Shown here: positions 17,970 through 28,205 of the stretch, one piece after another | How the letters are laid out: the number at the start of each line of letters is the position of its first letter | Numbering within the stretch: position 1 is the stretch's first letter | Assembly (NCBI RefSeq): GCF_000685805.1 | Contig: NZ_JMKP01000001.1 | Location: 124,001 to 188,000 of the forward strand | Reading direction: 5' to 3' | Length of the DNA stretch: 64,000 bases | From: Psychrobacter phenylpyruvicus DSM 7000 = NBRC 102152 | GTDB taxonomy: Bacteria; Pseudomonadota; Gammaproteobacteria; Pseudomonadales; Moraxellaceae | Notes under the pieces: generated by a model | Seen by the model: only the letters and a program-made list of their open reading frames with translations | Database searches by the model: none | Told to the model about the DNA's origin: nothing | Translations under genes and position numbers: made by a program

Positions 17970-18148
17970 TAAAACTCAGCCTATTATCAGCGTATTAAAA
18001 GTTAAACCATTGAGGACTATTAACGTACCTTAAACGCAAGGGGGTATCGTTCTGATTCTGTTTAATTATAAAAATAAAAGGAAGAATTGCTGTAAAGTTT
18101 TTATACTGCAGAACTAAAGCAAATCCAGTTAACCCTAAATTTTTAATT

Positions 18149-18184
18149 AAAAAAAGCTTGCTCTTAACTGGGTTAAAAGCAAGC
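18149..18184 (-). terminator. Terminator of the cytochrome/amine oxidase cluster
   Basis: Read on the minus strand: GCTTGCT (18184-18178), a 15-base loop, AGCAAGC (18162-18156), then seven T. It lies about 80 bp downstream of the cytochrome c lipoprotein gene. Confidence 0.75.
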
Positions 18185-18261
18185 AAATGAAGTTAAATCA
18201 ATAACGTATCAGGAAAATCAGCTTATAAAGCACTAAGCCATCTGTTTGATTAGTAAAAAGC

Positions 18262-18909
18262 TTATAAAGCTGGGTCTACAGCAGGCGGCGTAGTTGGGCG
18301 TAGCTGTGCCACATCCTCTGCCGTCACTTCTTCATCGAAGCCGTTCAGGTCCTTCACTACGTACTCAGTAACCGCAGCAATCTGCTCATCATTCATCATA
18401 TGTCTAAATGAGGGCATACCCCGTAAACCATTGATTAAGATGTCAATAATATAGTATTTAGACTGCATTTTGCTGTTGTTGGCTAGAGGGGGGTAATAGC
18501 CTGCGCCATATGCACCCTCGCCTTCATGCATGTGACAACCAGCACAGGAGTCGTGATACAGTTTTTTGCCATCGGTAGAAACGTAAGCGTTCTCGTAGCC
18601 AAACTTCTCGTTCCACTTCTCTAAACTAGGGTCTTGATCAAATGGCGGTACGGCATCAATATCGACAATATGTCGATTGTTATCGTTAAGTTCGGATTCG
18701 GTCATATAGACTCCGCCCCACGCCCCATTATTACGGCTGGCATAAGGGTCAACTTCCTGTTGCACCGGTGCACCGGTGAAGGTATCAGAAGTTTGAGCCA
18801 AGGTTACCGTATCATCAGATTGAGATGAGCACCCAGTTAGTAGCCCTAAAGTTGACCCAATAAGTACCATGCTCAGCGGGGTCAAGGAGGGAGCTTTAAA
18901 ATATTTCAT
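18262..18909 (-). CDS. Monohaem cytochrome c lipoprotein
   Basis: 215 residues. Lipobox LLTGC with Cys27, so the protein is a membrane-anchored periplasmic lipoprotein. One haem site CAGCH (Cys122, Cys125, His126) and a likely axial Met165 in RGMPSFRH; the C-terminal helix MMNDEQIAAVTEYVVKDLNG is typical of class I cytochromes. It ends 45 bp from the amine oxidase gene, on the same strand and downstream of it, so it is probably co-expressed and could take electrons from that enzyme. The N-terminal stretch 30-110 has no recognisable domain. GAGG precedes the ATG. Confidence 0.88.
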   Translation of the reverse strand: MKYFKAPSLTPLSMVLIGSTLGLLTGCSSQSDDTVTLAQTSDTFTGAPVQQEVDPYASRNNGAWGGVYMTESELNDNNRHIVDIDAVPPFDQDPSLEKWNEKFGYENAYVSTDGKKLYHDSCAGCHMHEGEGAYGAGYYPPLANNSKMQSKYYIIDILINGLRGMPSFRHMMNDEQIAAVTEYVVKDLNGFDEEVTAEDVAQLRPTTPPAVDPAL

Positions 18910-18954
18910 ATTAGCCTCTTTATGCTTTATACCATGTCAGACAATCGTTGCGTA

Positions 18955-20553
18955 TTACACTGATAGTGCATGTTGGTGTAGGCGTTTTGCTGAATCCAAT
19001 CCAGACAAAATTGAGCCTTCTTGCCAAGCAGGAATATGTGAGCAATGCTCACCTGCCAGAACAATACGATTATCAATGCTACACAGTGTCTTATAGTGCT
19101 GATCTCGGGTTTCTTGGGTCCATACACCATAACAACCTAGAGTCCAAGGCATACGGTGCCACACCATCGAAGTACCAGAGCGGAACTCTTTTAGATACTG
19201 AGGGTGAATGTGTTTACCGTAAGCCAGAGCCACTTCGATACGCTCTTCTGGAGTAAGGGTGTTGAACTTATAAGAGGTTGGGCCATAGCCATAGCCGCCT
19301 AAAAGTACTCCGCTACCTTGCTTGAACATATCTTGTGAGGGGTAAGATATCTGCTGGATTGGCATATCGGTATAAGTCACCCCTCCATAAATCCATTCAT
19401 CTTCTTCCCAGAAGCGGCGTTTAAATTCTAGACCCACTTTAAAGGAGGTCTCATAAGGGACAGCCGCCATAGCATCCGCCATTGGCTTAGAGACGTTAAT
19501 TGGTATTTGGGTCAATACCGACAATGGAATGGTACAAATACAGTAATCAGCACGAGCTGTCTGAGTTGGGCCTGATTCGTTATTACTGTCCACATAGGAG
19601 ACTGTAACGCCGCTATCATCTTGACGAATTTCAGTTACTTTCGCATTTAGCTTAATTAAGTCCTGACATTCACGAGTGAAGGCATCACCAATCTTACCCA
19701 TACCGCCCACAGGCTGGAACATAGTCGGGCTATGGCTATAAGTGGTGTGCTGCGCATAGATGTCTTGCCATACTCCAGACTTCAATAAGTCATCTAAAGG
19801 CAGAGGGGTAGAGGCCTGTTCATTGGGCATAAGGCCGCCACCAGGATAGACAGAGTAACCGCGATACTTACTGGTAGTGAGACTGCGCTTGTATGTGTAG
19901 TCGTTGCTAAGCGCGCCCCAGCCTTTTAGGTTCTCAAGGAGCATCTCTTTGTCTTCACGAGTCACTTCTCGGTCTAAGCCACCCGTATTAACCGCTTTAG
20001 ACAGCAGTTCCGACACATGACCACGGATATCGTGCTGCACATCGCCTAGACGCTGTGGCACACCGCCGAAGTGATTGGTGCGGTGTAGATAGGCTCTGTT
20101 GTTGGTCTGGATGAAAGGCTCTAATGCCACACCGAATTTTTTGCAGTAGTGAAGTACAGCATAGTGGTGGCTAGGAATACGCCAAGGGCCTGGATTAAAG
20201 TAGTTGCCTTCTTCGAAGTCACAGGTCACGACTCCTCCGCCAAGCTCAGTAAACTTGTCACCGCCTTTTAGATGCAGACTGCGACCACCGCCTCGGTTTT
20301 GATACTCTAAAACCGTTACTTTATAGCCCGCTTTTCTTAACTCATAAGCGGCAGCCAGTCCGGCTAAGCCTGCGCCTAGGACAATAATACTTGCGCCATC
20401 TGGGGCGCCTGTAAGCTCCATCTGGCCATTGAAAGAGGACTCTGAAGCGAAGCCTAATGTGGTCATCGCTTGGTACATGGCTGCGCCACCAGCGGTCTTA
20501 CCAATCATAGTTAGTAGCTGCCGGCGTGTTGGTGATTTAAGGGTATCAATCAT
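18955..20553 (-). CDS. Tat-exported flavin amine oxidase/dehydrogenase
   Basis: 532 residues. The twin-arginine signal SPTRRQLLTMIG (Arg10-Arg11) is followed by a hydrophobic stretch, so it is exported folded with FAD. The Rossmann FAD motif IVLGAGLAGLAAAYELRKAG and GGRSL come next; the C-terminal FAD motif VLAGEHCSHIPAWQEGSILS ends the flavin monoamine oxidase fold. It oxidises a primary or secondary amine to imine or aldehyde; the substrate is unknown. The second of two adjacent ATGs (20553) fits AAGGA better. The flanking cytochrome c genes suggest it acts as a dehydrogenase passing electrons to haem rather than to oxygen, as is known for the nicotine enzyme NicA2 with CycN. Confidence 0.88.
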   Translation of the reverse strand: MIDTLKSPTRRQLLTMIGKTAGGAAMYQAMTTLGFASESSFNGQMELTGAPDGASIIVLGAGLAGLAAAYELRKAGYKVTVLEYQNRGGGRSLHLKGGDKFTELGGGVVTCDFEEGNYFNPGPWRIPSHHYAVLHYCKKFGVALEPFIQTNNRAYLHRTNHFGGVPQRLGDVQHDIRGHVSELLSKAVNTGGLDREVTREDKEMLLENLKGWGALSNDYTYKRSLTTSKYRGYSVYPGGGLMPNEQASTPLPLDDLLKSGVWQDIYAQHTTYSHSPTMFQPVGGMGKIGDAFTRECQDLIKLNAKVTEIRQDDSGVTVSYVDSNNESGPTQTARADYCICTIPLSVLTQIPINVSKPMADAMAAVPYETSFKVGLEFKRRFWEEDEWIYGGVTYTDMPIQQISYPSQDMFKQGSGVLLGGYGYGPTSYKFNTLTPEERIEVALAYGKHIHPQYLKEFRSGTSMVWHRMPWTLGCYGVWTQETRDQHYKTLCSIDNRIVLAGEHCSHIPAWQEGSILSGLDSAKRLHQHALSV

Positions 20554-20704
20554 CATCTTATCCTTGTTACTTTATCCGCTTGGTGCACCATGAATTGAGT
20601 GGTATGCCAAGCGATTTATAGTAAGTTTTTTATTAGTGTCATGTCTGTTCAGCGGCGCTTAATGTTGCCTATCATTAGTTTGTTATATGGCTAAAAAGTG
20701 CGCA

Positions 20705-20764
20705 TTGTTGCCCGTCACCTTGTTGCCTGTCAATTTGTTGCCCGTCACCTTATTGACAGTCACC
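20705..20764. repeat. 15-bp tandem repeat, 4 copies
   Basis: Units of 15 bp beginning TTGTTGCCCGTCACC at 20705, 20720, 20735 and 20750. Units 1 and 3 are identical; 2 and 4 differ at three positions each. They occupy the spacer between the triheme cytochrome gene and the amine oxidase gene, which are transcribed across it. Confidence 0.9.
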
Positions 20765-20788
20765 TAGGTTAACAATCAAAGTGTTTGA

Positions 20789-22255
20789 TTAACGACGGCG
20801 AATGAACCAACGAATTAGTAGCGCCAATACAATTAGGCCTGCAATGATACCTAAGGCGGCTAGCCACCCTGCATTTTTAACGATAAAAGGGGTTTGGGGT
20901 CCTGCCTTTATCTGTTTGGCCACATCATCTGCAGTCACCTTGCTCTCTGGTAAACCACCAAAAGTTGTACGAACGTAGTTAACGATCTCTGCCATTTCTT
21001 CAGCAGTTAAGTCATCTTTAAAGCCAGGCATTTGCGGGCGAGTGTTTACCACTTGGTGAATGCCATTGGCCACCACGCTAATAACCGGGGCTGGGTTGTC
21101 GCGTCTCAAGCTGGTTAAACCCACAATTGGGGCGTAACCTGCGTCAGGCTGGCCGTAGCCATTGATACCGTGACAGCTTGCACATTCAGCAAGGTACAAA
21201 GATTCAGACTTAGAGGAAGCTTTGGCTTTGGCCTCTTTTAGGATGTCCATCTGATCAAGTAGGTTGATGGCAATGTCATCGCTATGCTTCTTAGGTAAGG
21301 CAGCCACATTCAATGGCTGAACTGTGTCGGCTGTGGTAACGGCTGGCACCGCTTTTAGGTAACTGGCGATGGCCTTTAAATCTTTATCATTTAAGTAGCG
21401 AGTACTGTTCATGACCACTTCGCTCATTGGCCCAGCGGCTAAAGCTTTTTGATGCACGCCGCCATTTCGAAGATAGGTCACAATCTCTTCTTCGCTCCAG
21501 CTGCCAATACCACTGGCCTCATCAGGGGTAATGTTTGGGGCATGCCAAGGACCTATCATTGCCCCTGACAGGTAGTTTTTCATGTCATAACCCATGGTCA
21601 CATTACGCGGGGTGTGACAGGTGCCACAGTGGGCTAGGTTGTCGACCAGATACTGACCATATTGCTGGTTTTTGTCTAAGTTTTCAGCAGTTTTCCAGGT
21701 GGGCATATTAACTAAGTTCCAACCTAGCATTAAGCTGCGAATATTGAAGGGAAACGGCAGTTCAGTTTTGTAAGTTGGGGGTTCATCAATGGCTGGCACG
21801 GTTTGAAAATAAGCAAACAGTGCAGAGATGTCTTCCTCTGTCATGCCCTTATAGTCAGGGTAGGGCATGGCAGGATAAAGCCTATGGTTTGGTGCCTTAC
21901 CTTTGATCAAAGCATTTTTAAAATCTTGTTCGGTATAGTTGCCGATGCCATAGCGTACTGAAGGAGTAATGTTGGTGCCATAAATGGTACCCATTGGGGC
22001 CTCTACAGCGATACCACCTGAGTAATCCTCTCTATGACACCCCATGCAGTCTGCCTGTCTGGCAATATAAGCGCCACGATTTACCAACTCACTATTGGCC
22101 TTGTTATGGGAAGGCATGGCAACAGGAGTAGCACTGGCTGAGCTGAGAGACAGACCCAATAACGAGGCGGTCACTGCTTTACTGGTGAATGATAGGGCCA
22201 CTGGGTTTTGAAGGGTCGATTTATATAATGATGATAAAGCAGATATAGGCTTCAT
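20789..22255 (-). CDS. Membrane-anchored triheme cytochrome c
   Basis: 488 residues. N-terminal export signal (about 1-42) and three haem sites: CMGCH (70-74), CGTCH (210-214) and CASCH (358-362). Each is followed by a likely axial Met in its own cytochrome domain. A C-terminal membrane anchor (about 465-483, GIIAGLIVLALLIRWFIRRR) ends the protein. The three-domain layout matches the cytochrome subunits of membrane alcohol, gluconate and other dehydrogenases, which feed ubiquinone or terminal oxidases. It lies upstream of the amine oxidase on the same strand (235 bp gap) and is the likely membrane conduit for that enzyme. GAGGAAG precedes the ATG. Confidence 0.9.
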   Translation of the reverse strand: MKPISALSSLYKSTLQNPVALSFTSKAVTASLLGLSLSSASATPVAMPSHNKANSELVNRGAYIARQADCMGCHREDYSGGIAVEAPMGTIYGTNITPSVRYGIGNYTEQDFKNALIKGKAPNHRLYPAMPYPDYKGMTEEDISALFAYFQTVPAIDEPPTYKTELPFPFNIRSLMLGWNLVNMPTWKTAENLDKNQQYGQYLVDNLAHCGTCHTPRNVTMGYDMKNYLSGAMIGPWHAPNITPDEASGIGSWSEEEIVTYLRNGGVHQKALAAGPMSEVVMNSTRYLNDKDLKAIASYLKAVPAVTTADTVQPLNVAALPKKHSDDIAINLLDQMDILKEAKAKASSKSESLYLAECASCHGINGYGQPDAGYAPIVGLTSLRRDNPAPVISVVANGIHQVVNTRPQMPGFKDDLTAEEMAEIVNYVRTTFGGLPESKVTADDVAKQIKAGPQTPFIVKNAGWLAALGIIAGLIVLALLIRWFIRRR

Positions 22256-23160
22256 AACTTCCTCATTTGGCTAGCAAGATAAGCTGGCGTAATGGTTGGA
22301 TAAAACAACAATACAGCGCAAGAAATAGCTAAGTAAGCGAATGGGTTTAAAGAGATATGAGCAAGAGGAGATACAAATGTAGCAGAGTAGCGACTCTTTA
22401 ATCCCTTAATTCTCGAAAATCCCTGTAAACGTATTATTAGGCACTGATTCAGAGGTCTAATAAATAAATCTAAGTCACTTAATTTTAATTTTAAGCTGTA
22501 AAAGCTGATGTAAGATTCAATAAAATTAGAATCAACATAATAATGGCGATAGTAAGTTAAGCGCATTATTAAGATCAATATTAAGGCTTAACTTAACAAA
22601 CTCACCCAATCACAAGCTCACCCAATCTTTTCTATGTGAAGATTCTTCGCTTAAAAGACTCTTCTAAATAACTTGGCTAAATGCTGCTGATTGAGCATAA
22701 ATAATTAAGCATCGACCGAACAGCGGATAGGCAATACAAGGCAATACAATAAGTTATTACTTATAACTACAGTTTTCTTATAACTACAGTTTTCTTATAA
22801 TTGCATTTAGCTAAGACAAGTTTTCACTAGCTTACTCAAATGCTTGAAATACTTATATTTAGGGCTGTTCAGCGCTTAGATGTCTGTAACCTTACTCAAG
22901 TTTATCCGCGATGTAAAACTTAATAACAGTAGTTTAACAATTCATAAACGAATTTACTTTATAGGGCATACATACCCAACAGTCAGGATTTAGGGCAAAA
23001 AAATATTGTTTATAAAGTCATTTGACTACCCTAGCAGTCGATTTGACCCAAAAAAAAGAGCACTGGCATAGTGCTCAGTGCTCTGTTTAAAGTAATGCTA
23101 AGTTTAGAGTTATGCTCTGTTCAAAATTATGGTCAGTTTAAAGTTAATGAGCATAGCTGA
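22256..23160. other. 905-bp intergenic region without a convincing gene
   Basis: Holds the promoter side of the triheme cytochrome gene and the 3' side of fhs. Seen inside it: a 17-bp direct repeat TTATAACTACAGTTTTC at 22761 and 22778; a short repeat GGCAATACAA near 22729-22750; and the fhs terminator at 23050. Open frames on the minus strand near 22252-22578 are of poor composition and lack a ribosome site. No RNA gene recognised. Confidence 0.6.
23050..23083 (-). terminator. Terminator of fhs
   Basis: On the minus strand GAGCACTG, a ten-base loop, CAGTGCTC (stem positions 23083-23058), then eight T. It is about 80 bp past the fhs stop codon. Confidence 0.9.
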
Positions 23161-24882
23161 TTAAAACAAGCCGACAATATTACCCTCCTCATCGACATCA
23201 ATGCGTTCAGCGGAAGGGGTTTTAGGTAGGCCAGGCATTCTCATAATAGGACCGCAGATCACCACGATAAAGCCGGCACCATTGGAGAGGCTAATATCAC
23301 GTACCTGAACATTAAAGCCGGTAGGGCGGCCTAGAAGAGAAGCGTTGTCACTCAGAGAATATTGAGTTTTAGCGATACAAATCGGTAGTTTGTCTAACTG
23401 TAGAGATTCCAAACGCTGAATTTTTGCTTTGGCGGTACTGCTAATGTCAATATCATTAGCCCCATATACTCGCTGAGCCACGGTACGGATTTTATCTTCA
23501 ATCCTCATTTGAGTATCGTAAGCAAACTTGAATTCATCTTGTTTATTGTTAGGACTATTGTCAGCTGCATCGAGTAGCTCGATCAAAGCTTTGGCCAGAT
23601 CCTCACCCCCCGCGCCTCCTTTCTCCCATACCTGAGTTAGCGCAACCTTAACTTTCAGACGCTTACACGCTTTGCGTACCATCTCAATTTCAGCATCAGT
23701 ATCGCTTTCAAAGTGATTAATGGCTACGATTACAGATAAACCAAAGATTTCTTGCAAGTTCTCGATATGCTTGGTTAGGTTAGGTAAGCCTTGCTCAAGG
23801 GCCGCTATATCTTCCTGTTTCAAGCTGTCTTTGCTAGCACCGCCATTATATTTTAGGGCGCGAATGGTGGCCACGACCACAGCAGCATCGGGAGTTAGAC
23901 CTGAAAGACGGCACTTAATATCACAGAATTTCTCAGCGCCTAAGTCAGCCCCGAAACCAGCTTCAGTTAACGTATAGTCAGCCATATGTAGTGCAGTGCG
24001 GGTGGCAATGACTGAGTTACAACCATGAGCAATATTTGCAAAAGGTCCTCCGTGTAAAATAGCAGGGTTGCCTTCAATGGTTTGAACCAAATTAGGCTTT
24101 ATGGCCTCTTTCAATAAGGCGGTCATGGCGCCATGAGCATTTAAGTCTTTGGCATAGATGGGCTTTTTGTCTTTGCTATAAGCCACTAAGATATCACCCA
24201 AACGCTGCTTTAAATCGGCCAGGTCTGTGGCCAGACAAAAGATAGCCATCACCTCTGATGCCACAGTAATATCGAATCCGCCTTCACGCATGACCCCATC
24301 TGTGGTATTGCCTAAACCACTCACAATGTTACGCAGTTGGCGGTCATTCATGTCCATTGCTCGGCGCCAAAGGATTTGTTTTGGATCGATATTTAGAGCA
24401 TTGCCTTGATAAATGTGATTGTCAATCAAAGCGGCCAATAAGTTATTGGCCGCCCCTATGGCATGCAAGTCGCCGGTGAAGTGTAGATTAATGTCTTCCA
24501 TAGGCAATACTTGAGCGTAACCGCCACCCGCAGCACCGCCTTTAATGCCAAATACTGGACCTACTGACGGTTCACGTAGCGCAACAATGGTACGTTTTCC
24601 ATCTTGGTTTTGTTTGTGCACTCGGTTTAGAGCGTCGGTTAGACCGATAGTTACGGTAGTTTTACCTTCACCAGCAGGGGTAGGGTTGATGGCCGTGACC
24701 AATACCAATTTGCTGTTTTTTGATTTTGGTGGTTTGGCAAATACGTCATTGGGATTGATTTTTGCTTTATAGTGACCATAAGGCTCAATCTTATCTGCGG
24801 CTAAACCCAGTTGTTCAGCAATTTCTACAATTGGTTTCAGGGTTGCTTTTTGGGCAATCTCAATGTCGCTTGGTACGCTCAT
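23161..24882 (-). CDS. fhs: Formate--tetrahydrofolate ligase
   Basis: 573 residues, close to the usual 555-560. ATP-dependent synthesis of 10-formyl-tetrahydrofolate from formate. ATP site [18 protein letters not shown] near residues 65-82; family blocks [38 protein letters not shown] and [11 protein letters not shown] are all present. An ATG nine codons upstream (24909) lacks any ribosome site, while ATG 24882 has GAGAG 6 bases before it and gives the normal N-terminus. It shares strand with, and lies 54 bp after, the RND pump gene, but a functional link is unlikely. Confidence 0.96.
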   Translation of the reverse strand: MSVPSDIEIAQKATLKPIVEIAEQLGLAADKIEPYGHYKAKINPNDVFAKPPKSKNSKLVLVTAINPTPAGEGKTTVTIGLTDALNRVHKQNQDGKRTIVALREPSVGPVFGIKGGAAGGGYAQVLPMEDINLHFTGDLHAIGAANNLLAALIDNHIYQGNALNIDPKQILWRRAMDMNDRQLRNIVSGLGNTTDGVMREGGFDITVASEVMAIFCLATDLADLKQRLGDILVAYSKDKKPIYAKDLNAHGAMTALLKEAIKPNLVQTIEGNPAILHGGPFANIAHGCNSVIATRTALHMADYTLTEAGFGADLGAEKFCDIKCRLSGLTPDAAVVVATIRALKYNGGASKDSLKQEDIAALEQGLPNLTKHIENLQEIFGLSVIVAINHFESDTDAEIEMVRKACKRLKVKVALTQVWEKGGAGGEDLAKALIELLDAADNSPNNKQDEFKFAYDTQMRIEDKIRTVAQRVYGANDIDISSTAKAKIQRLESLQLDKLPICIAKTQYSLSDNASLLGRPTGFNVQVRDISLSNGAGFIVVICGPIMRMPGLPKTPSAERIDVDEEGNIVGLF

Positions 24883-24936
24883 AGTTAACTCTCGGTTCGT
24901 TTGTAACATAAAAAAAACTAGTTAAAGGGTTAGTGA

Positions 24937-27900
24937 TTACTCGGTTTTACCATGCGGACGTAGCCATTTAGCAAACCAATTAGAAATATCATCCATAAAA
25001 GTATAAACCATAGGAATGACAATTAAACTTAAGAAGGTTGAGGTGAACAGTCCCCCTAATACCGCGGCTGCCATAGGACGGCGAAAAGTAGAGTCGACAT
25101 CTCCTAGACCAAAGAGTAAAGGCAACATGCCTGCAGCCATCGCTATGGTGGTCATGATAATAGGTCGAGCCCGCTTACGACAAGAATCTAGAAGAGCGTC
25201 AAAACGATTCAACCCGTGTTCTTTTTCGGCCAAAATGGCATAGTCCACCAACAAAATAGAGTTCTTGGTGGCAATACCCATCAGCATGATAAAGCCAATC
25301 ATTGAGGGCATGGATAAGCTACTTTTGGTCAACACCAGACCCACAAAAGCACCGCCAATAGATAACGGTAACGCCATCAAAATGGTGAAGGGCTGAAGCA
25401 CCTTACCAAATAGTAAAATAAGCACGCCAAAGATACAGATAATGCCGACAGAGATGGCAATCACGAAGCCACCAAACAATTCAGACATACTCTCAGCCTG
25501 ACCTTGGTCGATGATTGAAATACCTTCCGGGATATTGCCTTCTTGCAATGATGGAATTGATTTCACTGCTTCTACTAGGCCCCCTAACTCACCGCCTGCG
25601 ACTTGGACGTTGATGGTAATGGCCCGTTCTCTATCAAAACGTAGGATTTCAGAAGGCCCTGTACCAAATGATAGGTCAGCAACTTCACCCACTCGAGCGC
25701 CTGTAGTTCCTGAGGTTGGAACATATAAATCTGCCAGCTGGCTGACATTGTTTTTTGCTTCTTGTGGTAAGCGCACCACGATAGGCACCTGACGCGTATC
25801 TAAGTTAAGCTTAGACAGTCGTTGTTCATAATCACCTAAAGTAGCCACACGTAAGGTATCAGCGACACCTTGGGTGGTGGCACCTTGATCGGCCATGGCA
25901 ATGCGATTGGGAACAATTGACAGCTCTTGACGTGGCAAGCTACGGTTACTGGTAACACTACCTGCTTCAGGTAAAGAGCGAATCTCATTCATCACCTGCT
26001 GCGCCATTTGCTCTAATAGCTCAGAATTGGTACTGGTCAGCGCAAAACTATAGCCAGATTCACCGCCACTAGATAAGCCGATATCAAATCTTGCACTTGG
26101 GACAGTGGATAAAGCGTCGGTGATTTGGCGCTCAATCTCTATTTTACTAGGACGTGTTCCGCGCGGCTCAAGCACAATATCCACACTAGCAGCATTAGAG
26201 ACGCTACCAGAGCTAGAGGAGGAGTCTAAGCTGGCTTGTTGAGGATCACCCACCACACTTAAGATACTTTTCACCCCTTCAATTTGAGATATTCGATCTT
26301 CAACCATTTTAGTAATACGGCTGGTATCTTGTAAGCTGGCATCTGGGGTGAGTTCGATACCGACTCGAGTCTGGTCAATGTCATTTTCTGGGATAAAAGT
26401 GGTCGGTAGCAGCTTCACTAAAGTCAACGAGGCTGCAAACAGTAGTAAAGTAGTGCCTAAGGTAATCCAGCGGTGACGTAGGGTCCATCCGACTGTTTTT
26501 AAATAAGCCTTCATGATACGACCAGTCTTTTCGACACGCTCCTTTTCAGGACGTAGCACATAAGCGGCCATCATAGGGGTGATTAAACGGGCTACCATTA
26601 GTGATACAAAAATAGAGATGGCTGCTGTCCAACCAAACTGACGGAAGAATTGTCCAACGATACCGCTCATAAAGGCGGTGGGCAAAAACACCGCAATTAA
26701 AGTAAAGGTTGTGGCGACTACCGCCAAGCCAATCTCATCTGCCGCTTCCATTGCAGCCTGGTAGGGGGTCTTGCCCATGCGCAAGTGACGTATGATGTTT
26801 TCTACCTCTACAATGGCATCATCGACCAATACTCCCACCACTAAGGACAGTGCTAATAGACTAATGAGGTTTAAACTAAAGTCGAACAGGTACATACCTA
26901 AGAAGGTAGGGATTACCGATAAGGGTAGAGCAACTGCCGCGACAATAGTGGCACGCACGTTACGTAAAAACAGGAATACCACTACCACGGCTAACAACCC
27001 GCCCTCAATCAACATTCTAAGCGAGGCTTTATAGTCCTCTTCAACTGGGGTAGCCCGATCGAATACTTTGGTTATGGTATAGTTAGGCATATCTTGTTGT
27101 AGCTTAGCCAATTCTTCATCCACCAGTTTTACGATTTCCACTTCACTGGCGCCACGGGAACGAGTCACATTAAAAGCAACCACGGTTTCACCGTCTAATT
27201 TGGCAATAGAGTTGGGCTCAGCTGTGCCATCGGTAATGGTTGCTATCTCACCCAGACGATGAGTTCCCCCTGTGGGTAAGGCAATTTGTAAATCATTAAG
27301 CTCTCGAGCACTCTTAACCGCACCCAAAACACGAATGTTTTGTTTGCTACTGCCCACCTCTGACTCACCGCCTGAGCTGTCTTGCTGAATGCCGGTGATT
27401 TGTTCTGACAGCTGAGTAATGGGTAGTTGTAGGGCATTAAGACTTATGGGATCTACCTCAACACTGATTTCACGCTCCAGACCTCCAACGCGGCTTACGG
27501 TACTCACACCTTTGATATCAGACAGACGCTTGTTAATAGTGTCATCGACAAACCAAGATAAGTCCTCAGGGCTAACCCCATTGGCAGCTACGGTATAGGT
27601 AACAGCAGGCAGACCAGCAGTGGTAACCTTAGTTACGATAGGGTCATTGGCGGCGGCGGGCAAGTCCCCTTGGACTTCCCCTACTGCTGAGCGCACATCG
27701 TCTACAGCTTCTTGAATGTCCTTTTCTAACACGAATTCAGTAGTCACCGTAGCCGCCCCAGTTTGGAGCGTAGTGTTCATGTGCTTCACACCCTCGATGC
27801 TGGAAATCTTGTTTTCAATCTTTTTAGCCACATCATTTTCTAGCTGGCTAGGGGCGGCGCCAGGCAAAGTCACAGTGACTACCACAGCGGGCAGATCAAT

Positions 27901-28023
27901 ATCAGGGAACTGCTGAACCTTCATTTGCATAAATCCATAGATACCACCAAGGGTCAGTAGTATGAATAGAAGAATGGCAACTAGAGGGTTTCGAATGGAG
28001 TATGCTGAGACATTAAGGCTCAT
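24937..28023 (-). CDS. RND efflux transporter, HAE1 family inner-membrane subunit
   Basis: 1028 residues. Twelve-TMS proton-driven exporter of the AcrB/MexB/MdtB class. The N-terminus SAYSIRNPLVAILLFILLTLGG is the first membrane helix, followed by PDIDLPAVVVTVTLPGAAPSQ. The proton-relay aspartates lie in VGVLVDDAIVEVENIIRHLR, and the second half repeats the fold with KNSILLVDYA and RARPIIMTTIAMAAGMLPL. Start ATG 28023 is used since AGGA is 8 bases upstream; an ATG three codons earlier abuts that site. The adaptor gene lies upstream on the same strand. No outer-membrane channel gene is adjacent, so a TolC-like partner elsewhere is presumed. Substrates unknown. Confidence 0.93.
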   Translation of the reverse strand: MSLNVSAYSIRNPLVAILLFILLTLGGIYGFMQMKVQQFPDIDLPAVVVTVTLPGAAPSQLENDVAKKIENKISSIEGVKHMNTTLQTGAATVTTEFVLEKDIQEAVDDVRSAVGEVQGDLPAAANDPIVTKVTTAGLPAVTYTVAANGVSPEDLSWFVDDTINKRLSDIKGVSTVSRVGGLEREISVEVDPISLNALQLPITQLSEQITGIQQDSSGGESEVGSSKQNIRVLGAVKSARELNDLQIALPTGGTHRLGEIATITDGTAEPNSIAKLDGETVVAFNVTRSRGASEVEIVKLVDEELAKLQQDMPNYTITKVFDRATPVEEDYKASLRMLIEGGLLAVVVVFLFLRNVRATIVAAVALPLSVIPTFLGMYLFDFSLNLISLLALSLVVGVLVDDAIVEVENIIRHLRMGKTPYQAAMEAADEIGLAVVATTFTLIAVFLPTAFMSGIVGQFFRQFGWTAAISIFVSLMVARLITPMMAAYVLRPEKERVEKTGRIMKAYLKTVGWTLRHRWITLGTTLLLFAASLTLVKLLPTTFIPENDIDQTRVGIELTPDASLQDTSRITKMVEDRISQIEGVKSILSVVGDPQQASLDSSSSSGSVSNAASVDIVLEPRGTRPSKIEIERQITDALSTVPSARFDIGLSSGGESGYSFALTSTNSELLEQMAQQVMNEIRSLPEAGSVTSNRSLPRQELSIVPNRIAMADQGATTQGVADTLRVATLGDYEQRLSKLNLDTRQVPIVVRLPQEAKNNVSQLADLYVPTSGTTGARVGEVADLSFGTGPSEILRFDRERAITINVQVAGGELGGLVEAVKSIPSLQEGNIPEGISIIDQGQAESMSELFGGFVIAISVGIICIFGVLILLFGKVLQPFTILMALPLSIGGAFVGLVLTKSSLSMPSMIGFIMLMGIATKNSILLVDYAILAEKEHGLNRFDALLDSCRKRARPIIMTTIAMAAGMLPLLFGLGDVDSTFRRPMAAAVLGGLFTSTFLSLIVIPMVYTFMDDISNWFAKWLRPHGKTE

Positions 28024-28102
28024 AGGGGGCATCCTGCTTGGAGAAATATTTCAAAATAAGAAAGGAGCGGCGAAGCAAGAGTAGGCGAGAGCGCTGGGCT
28101 AT

Positions 28103-28132
28103 CCATTAACAAACAAGCCATTAACAAACAAG
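28103..28132. repeat. 15-bp direct repeat, 2 copies
   Basis: CCATTAACAAACAAG occurs twice head to tail (28103-28117 and 28118-28132) in the spacer between the RND adaptor and pump genes. Confidence 0.9.
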
Positions 28133-28205
28133 CTTTAATTTTTTAACAGATAACCTGCCAGATCTCACCTTCCTAAGCTCAGTTAAACTATAACTATAAC
28201 AATAC

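Noticed and set aside
22252..22578. Minus-strand frame upstream of the triheme cytochrome gene
   Set aside because: Tyr/Leu/Ile-rich composition typical of AT-rich non-coding DNA, no ribosome site.
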